Positions 26,007-37,882 of a stretch of 64,000 nt of DNA are shown in pieces. The notes under the pieces are model-generated. The model searched no databases. It saw only the letters and a list, made by a program, of their open reading frames with translations, and was not told the DNA's origin. The position numbers and the translations under genes were made by a program. This stretch comes from Pseudomonas asgharzadehiana (lineage in GTDB: Bacteria; Pseudomonadota; Gammaproteobacteria; Pseudomonadales; Pseudomonadaceae), in NCBI RefSeq assembly GCF_019139815.1, contig NZ_CP077079.1:4960001-5024000 (forward strand). The letters run 5' to 3'. Each line of letters opens with the position of its first letter. Within the stretch, counting starts at the first letter, position 1.

Positions 26007-27434
26007 ATGTCTGAATCTCCCGGAAAACTTCGCTTAGGCGCATTGGTTGCACTTGTCGTCGGCTCGATGATTGGCGGCGGTATTTTCTCGCTGCCGCAAA
26101 ACATGGCGGCCAGCGCCGATGTCGGCGCCGTGCTGATCGGTTGGGTGATCACCGCCGTGGGCATGCTGACCCTCGCATTCGTATTCCAGACCCTGGCCAA
26201 CCGCAAGCCCGACCTCGATGGCGGCGTGTACGCCTACGCCAAGGCCGGGTTTGGTGACTACATGGGTTTCTCATCGGCCTGGGGCTACTGGATCAGTGCC
26301 TGGCTGGGTAACGTCGGTTACTTCGTGTTGCTGTTCAGCACCCTCGGTTACTTTTTCCCGATCTTCGGCGAAGGCAACACCCCGGCTGCCGTGATCGGCG
26401 CTTCGGTGTTGCTGTGGGCCGTGCATTTTCTGGTGCTGCGCGGGATCAAGGAAGCGGCGTTCATCAACCTGGTGACCACCGTAGCCAAGGTTGTGCCGCT
26501 GGTGCTGTTCGTGTTGATCGCAGTGTTCGCGTTCAAGCTGGACATCTTCACCGCAGATATCTGGGGTGTGAAAAACCCGGACCTGGGCAGCGTGATGAAC
26601 CAGGTGCGCAACATGATGCTGGTGACTGTGTGGGTGTTCATCGGTATCGAAGGGGCGAGCATCTTTTCGGCCCGCGCCGAAAAACGCAGCGACGTGGGCA
26701 AGGCCACCGTGATCGGCTTTATCACCGTGCTGCTGTTCCTGATGCTGGTGAACGTGCTGTCGCTGGGCATCATGACCCAACCTGAACTGGCCAAATTGCA
26801 GAACCCGTCGATGGCTGCCGTGCTGGAGCATGTGGTGGGCCACTGGGGCGCGGTGTTGATCAGCGTCGGCTTGATCATTTCGTTGCTGGGTGCGCTGCTG
26901 TCGTGGGTGCTGCTGTGTGCGGAGATCATGTTCGCCGCAGCCAAGGACCACACCATGCCGGAGTTCCTGCGCAAGGAAAACGCCAACCATGTGCCGGCCA
27001 ACGCCCTGTGGCTGACCAACGCCATGGTGCAGGTGTTCCTGGTGATCACGCTGTTTTCCGCCAGCACTTACCTGTCGCTGATCTACCTCGCCACCTCGAT
27101 GATCCTGGTGCCCTACCTGTGGTCGGCGGCCTATGCCCTGCTGCTGGCGGTACGCGGCGAAACCTACGAAAACGCCCTCAAGGAGCGCCGCAAAGACCTG
27201 TTCATCGGCGCCATCGCGCTGATCTACGCGGTGTGGCTGCTCTACGCCGGCGGCACCAAATACCTGCTGCTCTCCGCCCTGCTGTATGCGCCCGGCGCGA
27301 TCCTGTTCGCCAAGGCCAAGCATGAACTGGGCAAACCGATTTTCACCCCTGTCGAGAAGCTGATTTTCGCCGCAGTGGTCATTGGCGCCCTGGTGGCGGC
27401 CTATGGGCTCTACGACGGCTTCCTGACTCTGTAA
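26007..27434 (+). CDS. arcD: Arginine/ornithine antiporter ArcD
   Basis: First gene of the arginine deiminase operon, 475 aa, about twelve membrane helices. It exchanges external arginine for ornithine at no energy cost, which feeds the ADI pathway under low oxygen. Diagnostic features are [15 protein letters not shown] near the N-terminus (the APC substrate-binding glycine loop) and [23 protein letters not shown] in the middle. ATG 26007 has TGGAG seven bases upstream; a longer frame would overlap the promoter region. It is followed by arcA after 20 bp. Confidence 0.93.
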   Translation: MSESPGKLRLGALVALVVGSMIGGGIFSLPQNMAASADVGAVLIGWVITAVGMLTLAFVFQTLANRKPDLDGGVYAYAKAGFGDYMGFSSAWGYWISAWLGNVGYFVLLFSTLGYFFPIFGEGNTPAAVIGASVLLWAVHFLVLRGIKEAAFINLVTTVAKVVPLVLFVLIAVFAFKLDIFTADIWGVKNPDLGSVMNQVRNMMLVTVWVFIGIEGASIFSARAEKRSDVGKATVIGFITVLLFLMLVNVLSLGIMTQPELAKLQNPSMAAVLEHVVGHWGAVLISVGLIISLLGALLSWVLLCAEIMFAAAKDHTMPEFLRKENANHVPANALWLTNAMVQVFLVITLFSASTYLSLIYLATSMILVPYLWSAAYALLLAVRGETYENALKERRKDLFIGAIALIYAVWLLYAGGTKYLLLSALLYAPGAILFAKAKHELGKPIFTPVEKLIFAAVVIGALVAAYGLYDGFLTL

Positions 27435-27454
27435 TTCTGACTGGAGGATCTGTA

Positions 27455-28711
27455 ATGACCACGGAAAAAGTGAAGTACGGCGTACATTCCGAAGCCGGCA
27501 AACTGCGCAAAGTCATGGTGTGTTCCCCAGGCTTGGCCCACCAGCGGCTGACCCCCAACAATTGCGATGAATTGCTGTTCGATGACGTGTTGTGGGTGGC
27601 CCAGGCCAAGCGCGATCATTTCGACTTTGTGACCAAGATGCGCGAGCGGGACATTGATGTGCTGGAAATGCACAACCTGCTGACCGACATCGTCGCAATC
27701 CCCGAGGCGCTGGACTGGATACTGCAACGCAAGATCACCGCCAATACGGTGGGCCTGGGCCTGGTCGATGAAGTCGGCTCGTGGCTGCGCAGCCTGGAGC
27801 CGCGCAAGATCGCCGAGTTCCTGATCGGCGGCGTGTCGGCCGATGACCTGCCGAGCAGCTTCGGTGGCAAAACCATCGAGATGTTCCGCGATTTCCTCGG
27901 CCACGCCAGTTTCATTCTGCCGCCGCTGCCCAACACCCAGTTCACCCGCGACACCACCTGCTGGATCTATGGCGGCGTGACGCTCAATCCGATGTACTGG
28001 CCGGCGCGACGCCAGGAAACCCTGCTGGCCAGCGCCATCTATAAATTCCACCCCGAGTTCACCAACGCCGACTTCCAGATCTGGTACGGCGACCCCGACC
28101 AGGAACACGGTGCCGCCACGCTGGAAGGCGGTGACGTGATGCCGATTGGCAACGGCGTGGTGTTGATCGGCATGGGTGAGCGCTCGTCCCACCAAGCCAT
28201 CGGCCAATTGGCGCGCAACCTGTTCAAGAACAAAGCCGTGGAACGCGTGATCGTTGCCGGCCTGCCCAAATCCCGCGCGGCGATGCACCTGGACACCGTG
28301 TTCAGCTTCTGCGACCGCGACCTGGTGACCGTCTTCCCGGAAGTGGTCAACCAGATCGTCCCGTTCACCCTGCGCCCTGACGACAGCAAGCCGCACGGCA
28401 TCGACATCCAGCGCGAGAAAACCAACTTCCTCGACACCGTGGCCGCAGCCCTCAACCTCAAGGCCCTGCGTGTGGTCGAGACCGGCGGCAACAGCTTCGC
28501 CGCCGAGCGCGAGCAGTGGGACGACGGCAACAACGTGGTGGCCGTGGAACCGGGCGTGGTGATCGGCTACGACCGCAACACCTACACCAACACCCTATTG
28601 CGCAAGGCGGGCGTGGAAGTCATCACCATCAGCGCCGGTGAACTCGGCCGCGGCCGTGGCGGCGGCCACTGCATGACCTGCCCGATCGTCCGCGACCCTA
28701 TCGACTATTAA
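27455..28711 (+). CDS. arcA: Arginine deiminase ArcA
   Basis: Cytosolic enzyme that hydrolyses arginine to citrulline and ammonia. It is 418 aa, the length of the P. aeruginosa enzyme. Catalytic Cys406 lies in GGGHCMTCP. The guanidine-binding Asp and His regions ([22 protein letters not shown]) are conserved. The ribosome-binding site GGAGGATC is strong. Second gene of arcDABC. Confidence 0.96.
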   Translation: MTTEKVKYGVHSEAGKLRKVMVCSPGLAHQRLTPNNCDELLFDDVLWVAQAKRDHFDFVTKMRERDIDVLEMHNLLTDIVAIPEALDWILQRKITANTVGLGLVDEVGSWLRSLEPRKIAEFLIGGVSADDLPSSFGGKTIEMFRDFLGHASFILPPLPNTQFTRDTTCWIYGGVTLNPMYWPARRQETLLASAIYKFHPEFTNADFQIWYGDPDQEHGAATLEGGDVMPIGNGVVLIGMGERSSHQAIGQLARNLFKNKAVERVIVAGLPKSRAAMHLDTVFSFCDRDLVTVFPEVVNQIVPFTLRPDDSKPHGIDIQREKTNFLDTVAAALNLKALRVVETGGNSFAAEREQWDDGNNVVAVEPGVVIGYDRNTYTNTLLRKAGVEVITISAGELGRGRGGGHCMTCPIVRDPIDY

Positions 28712-28722
28712 GGAGATCCATC

Positions 28723-29733
28723 ATGGCTTTCAACATGCGCAACCGCAGCCTGCTGTCGCTGATGCACCACACCACCCGCGAGCTGAACTACCTGCTGGAC
28801 CTGTCCCGCGACCTCAAGCGCGCCAAATACACCGGCACCGAGCGTCCGCACCTGCAAGGCAAGAACATCGCGTTGATCTTCGAAAAAACCTCGACGCGCA
28901 CCCGTTGCGCCTTCGAAGTAGCGGCCCATGACCAAGGTGCGCACGTCACCTACATCGACCCGGTATCGTCGCAGATCGGCCACAAAGAGAGCATGAAAGA
29001 CACTGCCCGTGTGCTCGGGCGCATGTTCGACGCCATTGAATACCGTGGTTTCGAACAGGAAATCGTCGAAGAGCTGGCCAAGTTCGCCGGCGTGCCGGTG
29101 TTCAACGGCCTTACCGCCGAATTCCACCCCACCCAAATGATCGCCGACACCCTGACCATGCGCGAACACAGCGACAAGCCGCTGCATGACATCAGCTACG
29201 CCTACCTGGGCGACGCCCGCTACAACATGGGCAACTCGCTGCTGATGATCGGCGCCAAGCTCGGCATGGACGTGCGCATCGGCGCGCCGAAAGCCCTGTG
29301 GCCACACGAAGATTTCATCAAGCAATGCCAGGCGTTCGCCGAAGAGAGCGGCGCACGCATCACCATCACCGAAGACCCTGCCGAGGCGGTGAAGGGCGTG
29401 GACTTCATCCACACCGACATCTGGGTATCCATGGGTGAGCCCGTGGAAGCGTGGGACGAGCGCATCGAGCAACTGCTGCCGTACCAGGTCAACGCCAAGA
29501 TGATGAAAGCCTCGGGCAACCCCCGGGTGAAATTCATGCACTGCCTGCCGGCGTTCCATAACAGCGAAACCAAGGTCGGCAAAGACATCGCCGCACGCTA
29601 TCCGAACCTGGCCAATGGCGTGGAAGTGACCGAAGAAGTGTTCGAGTCGCCGGCCAACATCGCCTTTGAGCAGGCGGAAAACCGCATGCATACCATCAAG
29701 GCGATCCTGGTGTCGGCACTGGCGGATATCTAA
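28723..29733 (+). CDS. arcB: Catabolic ornithine carbamoyltransferase ArcB
   Basis: Cytosolic enzyme of 336 aa that phosphorolyses citrulline to ornithine and carbamoyl phosphate. The carbamoyl-phosphate site reads [12 protein letters not shown], and the ornithine-site HCLPAFH is present. Length and the operon setting identify the catabolic form (ArcB) rather than biosynthetic ArgF. ArcB lies 11 bp after arcA with ribosome-binding site AAGGAGA. A REP element separates it from arcC. Confidence 0.96.
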   Translation: MAFNMRNRSLLSLMHHTTRELNYLLDLSRDLKRAKYTGTERPHLQGKNIALIFEKTSTRTRCAFEVAAHDQGAHVTYIDPVSSQIGHKESMKDTARVLGRMFDAIEYRGFEQEIVEELAKFAGVPVFNGLTAEFHPTQMIADTLTMREHSDKPLHDISYAYLGDARYNMGNSLLMIGAKLGMDVRIGAPKALWPHEDFIKQCQAFAEESGARITITEDPAEAVKGVDFIHTDIWVSMGEPVEAWDERIEQLLPYQVNAKMMKASGNPRVKFMHCLPAFHNSETKVGKDIAARYPNLANGVEVTEEVFESPANIAFEQAENRMHTIKAILVSALADI

Positions 29734-29757
29734 CTTTTACTGCAGGAACGCAATCAA

Positions 29758-29785
29758 TGTGGGAGGGGGCTTGCGCCCTCCCACA
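29758..29785. repeat. REP palindrome 5, within the arc operon
   Basis: TGTGGGAGGGGGC...GCCCTCCCACA between arcB and arcC. A stable stem here could protect the arcDAB part of the mRNA and lower arcC expression. Confidence 0.85.
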
Positions 29786-29829
29786 TTTTTCCTGTGTTCA
29801 CAACGATAAATCTTAGAAGGACATTCCTT

Positions 29830-30759
29830 ATGCGCATCGTCGTAGCCCTGGGCGGCAACGCCCTGCTCCGCCGTGGTGAACCCATGACGGCGGACAACCA
29901 ACGCGCCAATATCCGCGTCGCTACCCAACAGATCGCCAGGATCCACCCCGGCAACGAACTGGTGATCGCCCACGGCAATGGCCCCCAGGTCGGCCTGCTG
30001 TCGTTGCAGGCGGCGGCCTATACCAGCGTTTCGCCCTACCCACTGGACGTATTGGGCGCCGAAACCGAAGGCATGATCGGCTACATCATCGAACAGGAAC
30101 TGGGCAACCTGCTGGACGTTGAAGTGCCCTTCGCCACCGTGCTCACCCAAGTGGAAGTCGACGCCAACGACCCCGCCTTCCAGAACCCCACCAAGCCGAT
30201 CGGCCCGGTATACACCAAGGCCGAAGCGGAAAAACTCGCCGCCGAAAAAGGCTGGGCCATCGCCCCGGATGGCGACAAATACCGGCGCGTGGTCGCCAGC
30301 CCGCGCCCGAAACGCATCTTCGAAATCCGCCCGATCAAATGGCTGCTGGAGAAAAAAGCCATCGTGATCTGCGCCGGCGGCGGCGGCATCCCGACGATGT
30401 ATGGCGAAGACGGCAAACTCCAAGGCATTGAAGCCGTGATCGACAAGGACCTGTGCTCGTCCTTGCTGGCCGCGCAACTGGACGCCGATTTGCTGGTGAT
30501 CGCCACCGACGTCAGCGCCGCATTTATCGACTTCGGCAAGCCAACCCAAAAGGCCATCGCCCAGGCCCACCCCGACGCCATGGAAGACCTCGGTTTCGCC
30601 GCCGGCTCCATGGGCCCCAAGGTGCAAGCCGCCTGCGAGTTCGCCCGCCAGACTGGCAAAACCGCGGTGATCGGTTCACTCTCGGACATCGAAGCCATCG
30701 TCCAGGGCAGCGCCGGTACCCGCATCAGCACGGCAACACCTGGCATCACCTATCTGTGA
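29830..30759 (+). CDS. arcC: Carbamate kinase ArcC
   Basis: Cytosolic kinase of 309 aa that makes ATP from carbamoyl phosphate and ADP, the last step of the ADI pathway. Signatures include [23 protein letters not shown] and [10 protein letters not shown] of the amino-acid kinase fold. ATG 29830 has GAAGGA upstream; a longer in-frame start lies next to the REP element and is unlikely. Co-directional with arcDAB after a 96-bp REP-bearing gap. Confidence 0.95.
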   Translation: MRIVVALGGNALLRRGEPMTADNQRANIRVATQQIARIHPGNELVIAHGNGPQVGLLSLQAAAYTSVSPYPLDVLGAETEGMIGYIIEQELGNLLDVEVPFATVLTQVEVDANDPAFQNPTKPIGPVYTKAEAEKLAAEKGWAIAPDGDKYRRVVASPRPKRIFEIRPIKWLLEKKAIVICAGGGGIPTMYGEDGKLQGIEAVIDKDLCSSLLAAQLDADLLVIATDVSAAFIDFGKPTQKAIAQAHPDAMEDLGFAAGSMGPKVQAACEFARQTGKTAVIGSLSDIEAIVQGSAGTRISTATPGITYL

Positions 30760-30777
30760 AGTAGAGGAGATTCGCCT

Positions 30778-31140
30778 ATGGCCACCTTTGAACCCGGTCA
30801 CCTGCATATCGAGCGACATGCGCTGAACAAGGACGACGTCAGCTACGACCTGTGCCTGGACTACGAAGTCGTCACGGATAAAAGCGAGGGCAAAGGCATG
30901 CAATTCACCCTGCATGGCAGCGTCCAGGGCAAGGACATGAAGGAAACGTTCTTTCTGCCCAAGGATCAGGCCTACAACTTCGCCAGCAACGTGACCCGGA
31001 TTGTCGAGAAATACGGTATCCCCAAAACCCACAGCAGCGTGGGATCGGACCACAAGCACTACGATCTGATGTTTGAAGATGTGCGGCATCAGTTGGACAT
31101 GAAATCCGGGGACCCGGTCAAGCCCGAACACCTGGCGTGA
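30778..31140 (+). CDS. DUF5064-like Pseudomonas protein
   Basis: Soluble protein of 120 aa with no signal or membrane segment. It opens MATFEPGHLHIERHALNKDD and contains GKGMQFTLHGSVQGKDMKETFFLP and a charged C-terminus. I recall this as a Pseudomonas-specific family, DUF5064, of unknown function. It lies 18 bp after arcC with AGAGGAG as ribosome-binding site, so it is probably read through from the arc operon. A link to arginine metabolism or anaerobiosis is only suggested by that position. Confidence 0.7.
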   Translation: MATFEPGHLHIERHALNKDDVSYDLCLDYEVVTDKSEGKGMQFTLHGSVQGKDMKETFFLPKDQAYNFASNVTRIVEKYGIPKTHSSVGSDHKHYDLMFEDVRHQLDMKSGDPVKPEHLA

Positions 31141-31170
31141 TGCGTTTGCACTGACACAACAGTGTTCAAA

Positions 31171-31198
31171 TGTGGGAGGGAGCAAGCCCCCTCCCACA
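31171..31198. repeat. REP palindrome 6
   Basis: TGTGGGAGGGAGC - AAG - CCCCCTCCCACA, here with the loop orientation reversed (GCAAGC). It sits between the DUF5064-like gene and gcsR. Confidence 0.85.
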
Positions 31199-31288
31199 TT
31201 TTGATCTCCATTATTTGTCAGATTTCACCTGTGCCTCGCGTCAAGGCATACTTGCCGCCTCTCGCTCCCCAGAATCGTCAGCCACTGC

Positions 31289-32797
31289 ATGCGTATCCAC
31301 GTCAGCTTCATCGACCGCGTCGGCATTACCCAGGAAGTCCTGGCCTTGCTCGGTGGGCGCAATCTCAACCTGGATGCGGTGGAAATGGTGCCGCCCAACG
31401 TCTACATCGACGCCCCGACCCTCAGCGCCGAGGTGCTGGAAGAACTGCGCGATGCCCTGTTCAGCGTGCACGGCGTACAAGCGGTGACGGTGGTGGACAT
31501 CCTTCCCGGCCAACGCCGCCACCTGCAACTCGACGCCCTGCTGGCCGCCATGACCGACCCGGTGCTGGCCCTGGACAGCGCGGGCAAGATTCTGTTGGCC
31601 AACCCGGCGTTGATCGCCCTGTACGGGCGCGAACCGGCCGGCGAAAGTATCGCCGAGCTGTTCAACGACCTCGCGCTGCTGGAGACCTTGCTGGAAAACG
31701 GCTTTCGTTTGCCGCTGCGCGAGATCAGCGTCAACGGCCAGACCTTGCTGCTGGACGCCACGCCGATCACCGACGCCGGCGCCCTGCTGACCCTGTACCA
31801 ACCCAACCGTATCGGCGAACAACTGTCGGCGTTGCACCATGACCATGCCGAAGGCTTTGATGCGCTGCTCGGCGAGTCCCCGGTCATTCGCACCCTCAAG
31901 GCGCGTGCGCAGCGGGTGGCGGCCCTGGATGCACCGTTGTTGATCCAGGGCGAGACCGGTACCGGCAAAGAGTTGGTGGCGCGTGCCTGCCATGCCATCA
32001 GCACGCGGCACAGTGCGCCGTTTCTGGCATTGAACTGCGCGGCGCTGCCGGAGAACCTCGCCGAGAGCGAGCTGTTCGGCTACGCACCGGGCGCCTTCAC
32101 CGGCGCCCAGCGCGGCGGTAAGCCAGGGCTGATGGAACTGGCCAACCAGGGCACGGTGTTCCTCGATGAGATCGGCGAGATGTCGCCGTACCTGCAGGCC
32201 AAGCTGCTGCGGTTTCTCAATGACGGCAGCTTTCGCCGGGTGGGCGGCGACCGTGAAGTGAAAGTCAATGTGCGCATTCTCAGCGCCACTCACCGCGACC
32301 TGGAAAAAATGGTCAGCGAAGGCACCTTCCGCGAAGACCTGTTTTATCGCCTCAACGTCCTCAACGTCGAAGTACCGCCCCTGCGCGCACGCGGCCAGGA
32401 CATCTTGCTGCTGGCCCGCTACTTCATGCAGCAGGCCTGTGCGCAGATCCAGCGCCCCGTCTGCCGCCTGGCACCCGGCACTTACCCGGCGCTGCTGGGC
32501 AACCGCTGGCCGGGCAATGTGCGCCAGTTGCAGAACGTGATCTTCCGCGCCGCCGCCATTTGCGAAAGCAGCCTGGTGGACATCGGCGACCTGGACATCG
32601 CCGGCACCTCGGTTGCGCGCCAGAACGACGGCGAAATCGACAGCCTGGAACAGGCCATGGAAGACTTCGAGCGCGACCTGCTGGAAAAGCTCTACACCAG
32701 CTACCCCTCGACCCGCCAGCTGGCCAGCCGGTTACAGACCTCGCACACCGCCATTGCCCATCGATTGCGCAAGTACGGCATACCCGGCAAGCCCTGA
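31289..32797 (+). CDS. gcsR: GcsR, TyrR-like sigma-54 enhancer-binding regulator of glycine cleavage
   Basis: Regulator of 502 aa. Domains in order: ACT-like N-terminus ([20 protein letters not shown]), PAS (residues about 85-180), AAA+ sigma-54 activation domain with Walker A GETGTGKE and the GAFTGA loop (about 210-430), and a TyrR-type C-terminal helix-turn-helix ([23 protein letters not shown]). In P. aeruginosa GcsR senses glycine and activates gcvH2-gcvP2-glyA2-sdaA-gcvT2. Here too it lies just upstream of that operon, with three matching operators and a sigma-54 promoter. Confidence 0.92.
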   Translation: MRIHVSFIDRVGITQEVLALLGGRNLNLDAVEMVPPNVYIDAPTLSAEVLEELRDALFSVHGVQAVTVVDILPGQRRHLQLDALLAAMTDPVLALDSAGKILLANPALIALYGREPAGESIAELFNDLALLETLLENGFRLPLREISVNGQTLLLDATPITDAGALLTLYQPNRIGEQLSALHHDHAEGFDALLGESPVIRTLKARAQRVAALDAPLLIQGETGTGKELVARACHAISTRHSAPFLALNCAALPENLAESELFGYAPGAFTGAQRGGKPGLMELANQGTVFLDEIGEMSPYLQAKLLRFLNDGSFRRVGGDREVKVNVRILSATHRDLEKMVSEGTFREDLFYRLNVLNVEVPPLRARGQDILLLARYFMQQACAQIQRPVCRLAPGTYPALLGNRWPGNVRQLQNVIFRAAAICESSLVDIGDLDIAGTSVARQNDGEIDSLEQAMEDFERDLLEKLYTSYPSTRQLASRLQTSHTAIAHRLRKYGIPGKP

Positions 32798-32830
32798 TTC
32801 CAAAGGGAATGGGCTCTAAACCTGAAATAC

Positions 32831-32846
32831 AAGCCCCCTCCCACAT
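32831..32846. repeat. Half REP element 7
   Basis: AAGCCCCCTCCCACAT matches one arm and loop of the REP family; the other arm is missing. It lies just after gcsR. Confidence 0.65.
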
Positions 32847-32879
32847 TGACCGCATTTTTGGTCCAGGAACGACATCCCG

Positions 32880-32897
32880 TGTACTGAAAGCGCTACA
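32880..32897. promoter_or_regulatory. GcsR-like operator 1
   Basis: TGTACTG-AAAG-CGCTACA, the least symmetrical of three tandem sites. The form (7 bp - N4 - 7 bp) is as I recall for GcsR sites in P. aeruginosa (TGTAACG-N4-CGTTCCG). Confidence 0.6.
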
Positions 32898-32898
32898 G

Positions 32899-32916
32899 CG
32901 TAACGATATCGCTACA
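32899..32916. promoter_or_regulatory. GcsR-like operator 2
   Basis: CGTAACG-ATAT-CGCTACA, one base after operator 1, so the two lie roughly two helical turns apart, centre to centre. Confidence 0.65.
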
Positions 32917-32979
32917 ACCCTGCTTTTTGCGCGCCATGCAAGGCTTTGATCCACATAGGCTTTTTTTCCAAGGCCCAGC

Positions 32980-32997
32980 TGTAGCGAAATCGCTACA
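32980..32997. promoter_or_regulatory. GcsR-like operator 3
   Basis: TGTAGCG-AAAT-CGCTACA, a perfect palindrome 64 bp before the sigma-54 promoter. It is the best of the three sites. Confidence 0.7.
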
Positions 32998-33060
32998 GCG
33001 CAGCCGTATAACCTCATAACCATTTTTATTAACTTCTTGAATTATAAGGAATTAATAACA

Positions 33061-33078
33061 TTGGCCGCGATTTTGCTT
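33061..33078 (+). promoter_or_regulatory. Sigma-54 promoter of the gcv operon
   Basis: TTGGCCGCGATTTTGCTT has GG and GC separated by exactly 10 nt, the -24/-12 arrangement. The expected start is near 33088, about 50 bp before gcvH. The AT-rich DNA between this and operator 3 could accept a bending protein such as IHF. Confidence 0.75.
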
Positions 33079-33137
33079 AGCAACTCCTCATTATTCCAAT
33101 CCCGCCCACCAGACGATTCTGGCCCTGAGGAGTTTCC

Positions 33138-33521
33138 ATGAGCGAGTTGCGTTTCACTGAAGATCACGAATGGCTGCGCGCCGAAGCTGACGGCAGCGTT
33201 ACCGTAGGCATTACCGCTTTTGCGCAGAACGCGCTGGGCGATGTGGTTTTCGTGCAACTGCCTGAGCTGCAGGCCTACAACAAGGGCGTTGAAGCGTCCA
33301 CCGTGGAGTCGGTCAAAGCCGCCAGCGGTGTATACATGCCGCTGGACGGCGAAGTACTGGAAGTGAACGACAAACTCGACGCCAGCCCGGAGCGGGTCAA
33401 CGAAGACCCGATGGGCGAAGGCTGGTTCTTCCGTTTTAAACCGGCCGATGCCAGTGCAGTGGCTAAGCTGTTGGATCAGGATGCGTACGACCGCCTGATC
33501 AAAGCCAACGCTGAAGCCTGA
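33138..33521 (+). CDS. gcvH: Glycine cleavage system H protein
   Basis: Lipoyl carrier of 127 aa that shuttles the aminomethyl group between the P, T and L proteins. The lipoylated lysine lies in [10 protein letters not shown]. The N-terminus ([27 protein letters not shown]) is typical. First gene of the GcsR-controlled operon (gcvH2 of P. aeruginosa), with GAGGAG upstream and a 10-bp gap to gcvP. Confidence 0.96.
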   Translation: MSELRFTEDHEWLRAEADGSVTVGITAFAQNALGDVVFVQLPELQAYNKGVEASTVESVKAASGVYMPLDGEVLEVNDKLDASPERVNEDPMGEGWFFRFKPADASAVAKLLDQDAYDRLIKANAEA

Positions 33522-33531
33522 GGAGCGCGCC

Positions 33532-36369
33532 ATGAGTATTAATTTGAGCACCGCCAACGAATTCATCGCCCGCCACATCGGCCCGCGCCAGGCAGACGAG
33601 CAGCAGATGCTCGCAAGCCTGGGCTTTGATTCCCTCGAAGCCTTGAGCGCCAGCGTGATCCCGGAAAGCATCAAGGGCACCAGTGTGCTCGGCCTCGAAG
33701 ACGGCCTGAGCGAAGCCGAGGCGCTGGCCAAGATCAAGGCTATCGCCAGCCAGAACCAACTGTTCAAGACCTACATCGGGCAGGGCTACTACAACTGCCA
33801 CACACCGTCGCCGATCCTGCGCAACCTACTGGAAAACCCGGCCTGGTACACCGCCTACACCCCCTACCAGCCGGAGATTTCCCAAGGCCGCCTGGAAGCG
33901 CTGCTGAACTTCCAGACCCTGATCAGCGACCTCACCGGCCTGCCGATCGCCAACGCATCCTTGCTCGATGAAGCCACCGCCGCCGCCGAGGCCATGACCT
34001 TCTGCAAGCGCCTGAGCAAGAACAAAAGCAGCAACGCGTTCTTCGCCTCCGTACACAGCCACCCGCAAACCCTCGATGTGCTGCGCACGCGTGCCGAGCC
34101 GCTGGGCATCGATGTAGTGGTGGGCGATGAGCGCGAGTTGAGCGACGTGAGCGCCTTTTTCGGCGCCCTGCTGCAATACCCGGCGAGCAACGGTGACGTG
34201 TTCGACTACCGCGAGCTGACCGAACGCTTCCACGCCGCCAACGCCCTGGTGGCCGTGGCCGCCGACCTGCTGGCCCTGACCCTGCTGACCCCACCGGGTG
34301 AGTTCGGCGCCGACGTGGCCATCGGCAGCGCGCAACGCTTCGGCGTGCCGCTGGGCTTTGGTGGCCCGCACGCGGCGTACTTCTCCACCAAGGATGCGTT
34401 CAAGCGCGACATGCCGGGCCGCCTGGTCGGTGTGTCGGTCGACCGTTTCGGCAAGCCGGCCCTGCGCCTGGCCATGCAGACCCGCGAGCAACATATCCGC
34501 CGCGAGAAAGCCACCAGCAACATCTGCACCGCCCAAGTGCTGCTCGCCAATATCGCCAGCATGTACGCCGTGTATCACGGGCCTGAAGGCTTGACCCAGA
34601 TCGCCCAGCGTATTCATCAGCTGACGGCAATCCTGGCGAAGGGCTTGACCGCCCTGGGCCTGAAGGTCGAACAAGCACACTTCTTCGACACCCTCACCCT
34701 CAACACCGGCGCCCACACCGCGGCCCTGCACGACAAGGCCCGCGCCCAGCGCATCAACCTGCGTGTGGTGGATGCCGAGCGTGTCGGCCTGTCGGTGGAC
34801 GAAACCACCACCCAGGCCGATATCGAAACCCTGTGGGCGATCTTCGCCGACGGCAAGGCCCTGCCGGTTTTCGCCCACACTGAAAGCACCCTGCCGGCCG
34901 CGCTGCTGCGCCAGTCGCCGATCCTCAGCCACCCGGTGTTCAACCGCTACCACTCGGAAACCGAGCTGATGCGCTACCTGCGCAAGCTGGCGGACAAAGA
35001 CCTGGCGCTGGACCGTACCATGATCCCGCTGGGCTCCTGCACCATGAAGCTCAACGCCGCCAGCGAAATGATCCCGGTGACCTGGGCCGAATTCGGTGCC
35101 CTGCACCCGTTCGCCCCCGCCGAGCAAAGCGCCGGTTACCAGCAACTGACCTCCGACCTGGAAGCCATGCTCTGCGCGGCCACCGGTTACGACGCGATCT
35201 CCCTGCAGCCGAACGCCGGTTCCCAGGGTGAATACGCCGGCCTGCTGGCCATTCGTGCCTATCACCACAGCCGTGGCGAAGAACGTCGCGACATCTGCCT
35301 GATCCCATCGTCGGCCCACGGCACCAACCCGGCCACCGCCAACATGGCCGGCATGCGTGTGGTGGTGACCGCATGCGACGCGCGTGGCAACGTCGACATC
35401 GAAGACCTGCGCGCCAAGGCCATCGAGCATCGCGAACACCTCGCCGCGCTGATGATCACCTATCCGTCCACCCACGGCGTGTTCGAGGAAGGCATCCGCG
35501 AGATCTGCGCGATCATCCACGACCACGGCGGCCAGGTGTACATCGATGGCGCCAACATGAACGCGATGGTCGGCCTCTGCGCACCGGGCAAGTTCGGCGG
35601 CGATGTATCCCACCTCAACCTGCACAAGACCTTCTGCATTCCCCACGGCGGTGGCGGCCCGGGCGTTGGCCCGATCGGCGTCAAGTCGCATCTGGCGCCG
35701 TTCCTGCCAGGCCATGCGGCCATGCAACGCAAGGAGGGCGCGGTGTGCGCCGCACCGTTCGGCAGCGCGAGCATTTTGCCGATCACCTGGATGTACATCA
35801 GCATGATGGGCGGCGCGGGCCTCAAGCGCGCTTCGCAGTTGGCGATCCTGAATGCCAACTACATTTCCCGTCGCCTCGAAGAGCACTACCCGGTGCTTTA
35901 CACCGGCAGCAACGGCCTGGTGGCGCATGAATGCATCCTCGACCTGCGCCCGCTCAAGGACAGCAGCGGCATCAGCGTGGATGACGTGGCCAAGCGCCTG
36001 ATCGACTTCGGCTTCCACGCACCGACCATGTCGTTCCCGGTGGCGGGCACGCTGATGATCGAGCCGACCGAAAGTGAGTCCAAGGAAGAACTGGACCGCT
36101 TCTGCGACGCAATGGTCGCCATTCGCGAAGAGATCCGCGCGGTGGAAAACGGCACCCTGGACAAGGACGACAACCCACTCAAGAACGCGCCGCATACCGC
36201 CGCCGAACTGGTAGGCGAATGGAGCCACCCGTACAGCCGTGAGCAAGCGGTGTACCCGGTTGCGTCGCTGGTCGAAGGCAAGTACTGGCCGCCGGTGGGC
36301 CGGGTCGACAACGTGTTCGGCGATCGCAACCTCGTCTGCGCATGCCCATCGATCGAGAGCTACGCCTAA
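33532..36369 (+). CDS. gcvP: Glycine dehydrogenase (decarboxylating), P protein
   Basis: PLP enzyme of 945 aa that decarboxylates glycine and passes the aminomethyl group to GcvH. The N-terminal half ([36 protein letters not shown]) and the C-terminal half with PLP lysine in [18 protein letters not shown] form the usual fused homodimer type. Length is as expected. The ribosome-binding site GAGGAGCG is close to the start. In P. aeruginosa glyA2 follows; here a REP element and sdaA do. Confidence 0.96.
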   Translation: MSINLSTANEFIARHIGPRQADEQQMLASLGFDSLEALSASVIPESIKGTSVLGLEDGLSEAEALAKIKAIASQNQLFKTYIGQGYYNCHTPSPILRNLLENPAWYTAYTPYQPEISQGRLEALLNFQTLISDLTGLPIANASLLDEATAAAEAMTFCKRLSKNKSSNAFFASVHSHPQTLDVLRTRAEPLGIDVVVGDERELSDVSAFFGALLQYPASNGDVFDYRELTERFHAANALVAVAADLLALTLLTPPGEFGADVAIGSAQRFGVPLGFGGPHAAYFSTKDAFKRDMPGRLVGVSVDRFGKPALRLAMQTREQHIRREKATSNICTAQVLLANIASMYAVYHGPEGLTQIAQRIHQLTAILAKGLTALGLKVEQAHFFDTLTLNTGAHTAALHDKARAQRINLRVVDAERVGLSVDETTTQADIETLWAIFADGKALPVFAHTESTLPAALLRQSPILSHPVFNRYHSETELMRYLRKLADKDLALDRTMIPLGSCTMKLNAASEMIPVTWAEFGALHPFAPAEQSAGYQQLTSDLEAMLCAATGYDAISLQPNAGSQGEYAGLLAIRAYHHSRGEERRDICLIPSSAHGTNPATANMAGMRVVVTACDARGNVDIEDLRAKAIEHREHLAALMITYPSTHGVFEEGIREICAIIHDHGGQVYIDGANMNAMVGLCAPGKFGGDVSHLNLHKTFCIPHGGGGPGVGPIGVKSHLAPFLPGHAAMQRKEGAVCAAPFGSASILPITWMYISMMGGAGLKRASQLAILNANYISRRLEEHYPVLYTGSNGLVAHECILDLRPLKDSSGISVDDVAKRLIDFGFHAPTMSFPVAGTLMIEPTESESKEELDRFCDAMVAIREEIRAVENGTLDKDDNPLKNAPHTAAELVGEWSHPYSREQAVYPVASLVEGKYWPPVGRVDNVFGDRNLVCACPSIESYA

Positions 36370-36391
36370 CTCAAGGGTCAACTCGATCAAA

Positions 36392-36419
36392 TGTGGGAGG
36401 GGGCTTGCCCCCTCCCACA
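36392..36419. repeat. REP palindrome 8, within the gcv operon
   Basis: TGTGGGAGGGGGC - TT - GCCCCCTCCCACA, a near-perfect 13-bp stem in the 97-bp gap between gcvP and sdaA. Confidence 0.88.
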
Positions 36420-36466
36420 CTTGACCGAGTACGATCTCAAAAATAATAAGAAACCGGAGAACAACC

Positions 36467-37843
<1,377 letters not shown>

Positions 37844-37882
37844 CGCCTCAAGGCGCGCCGGCACGTTTTTCAGGAGCTGAAC

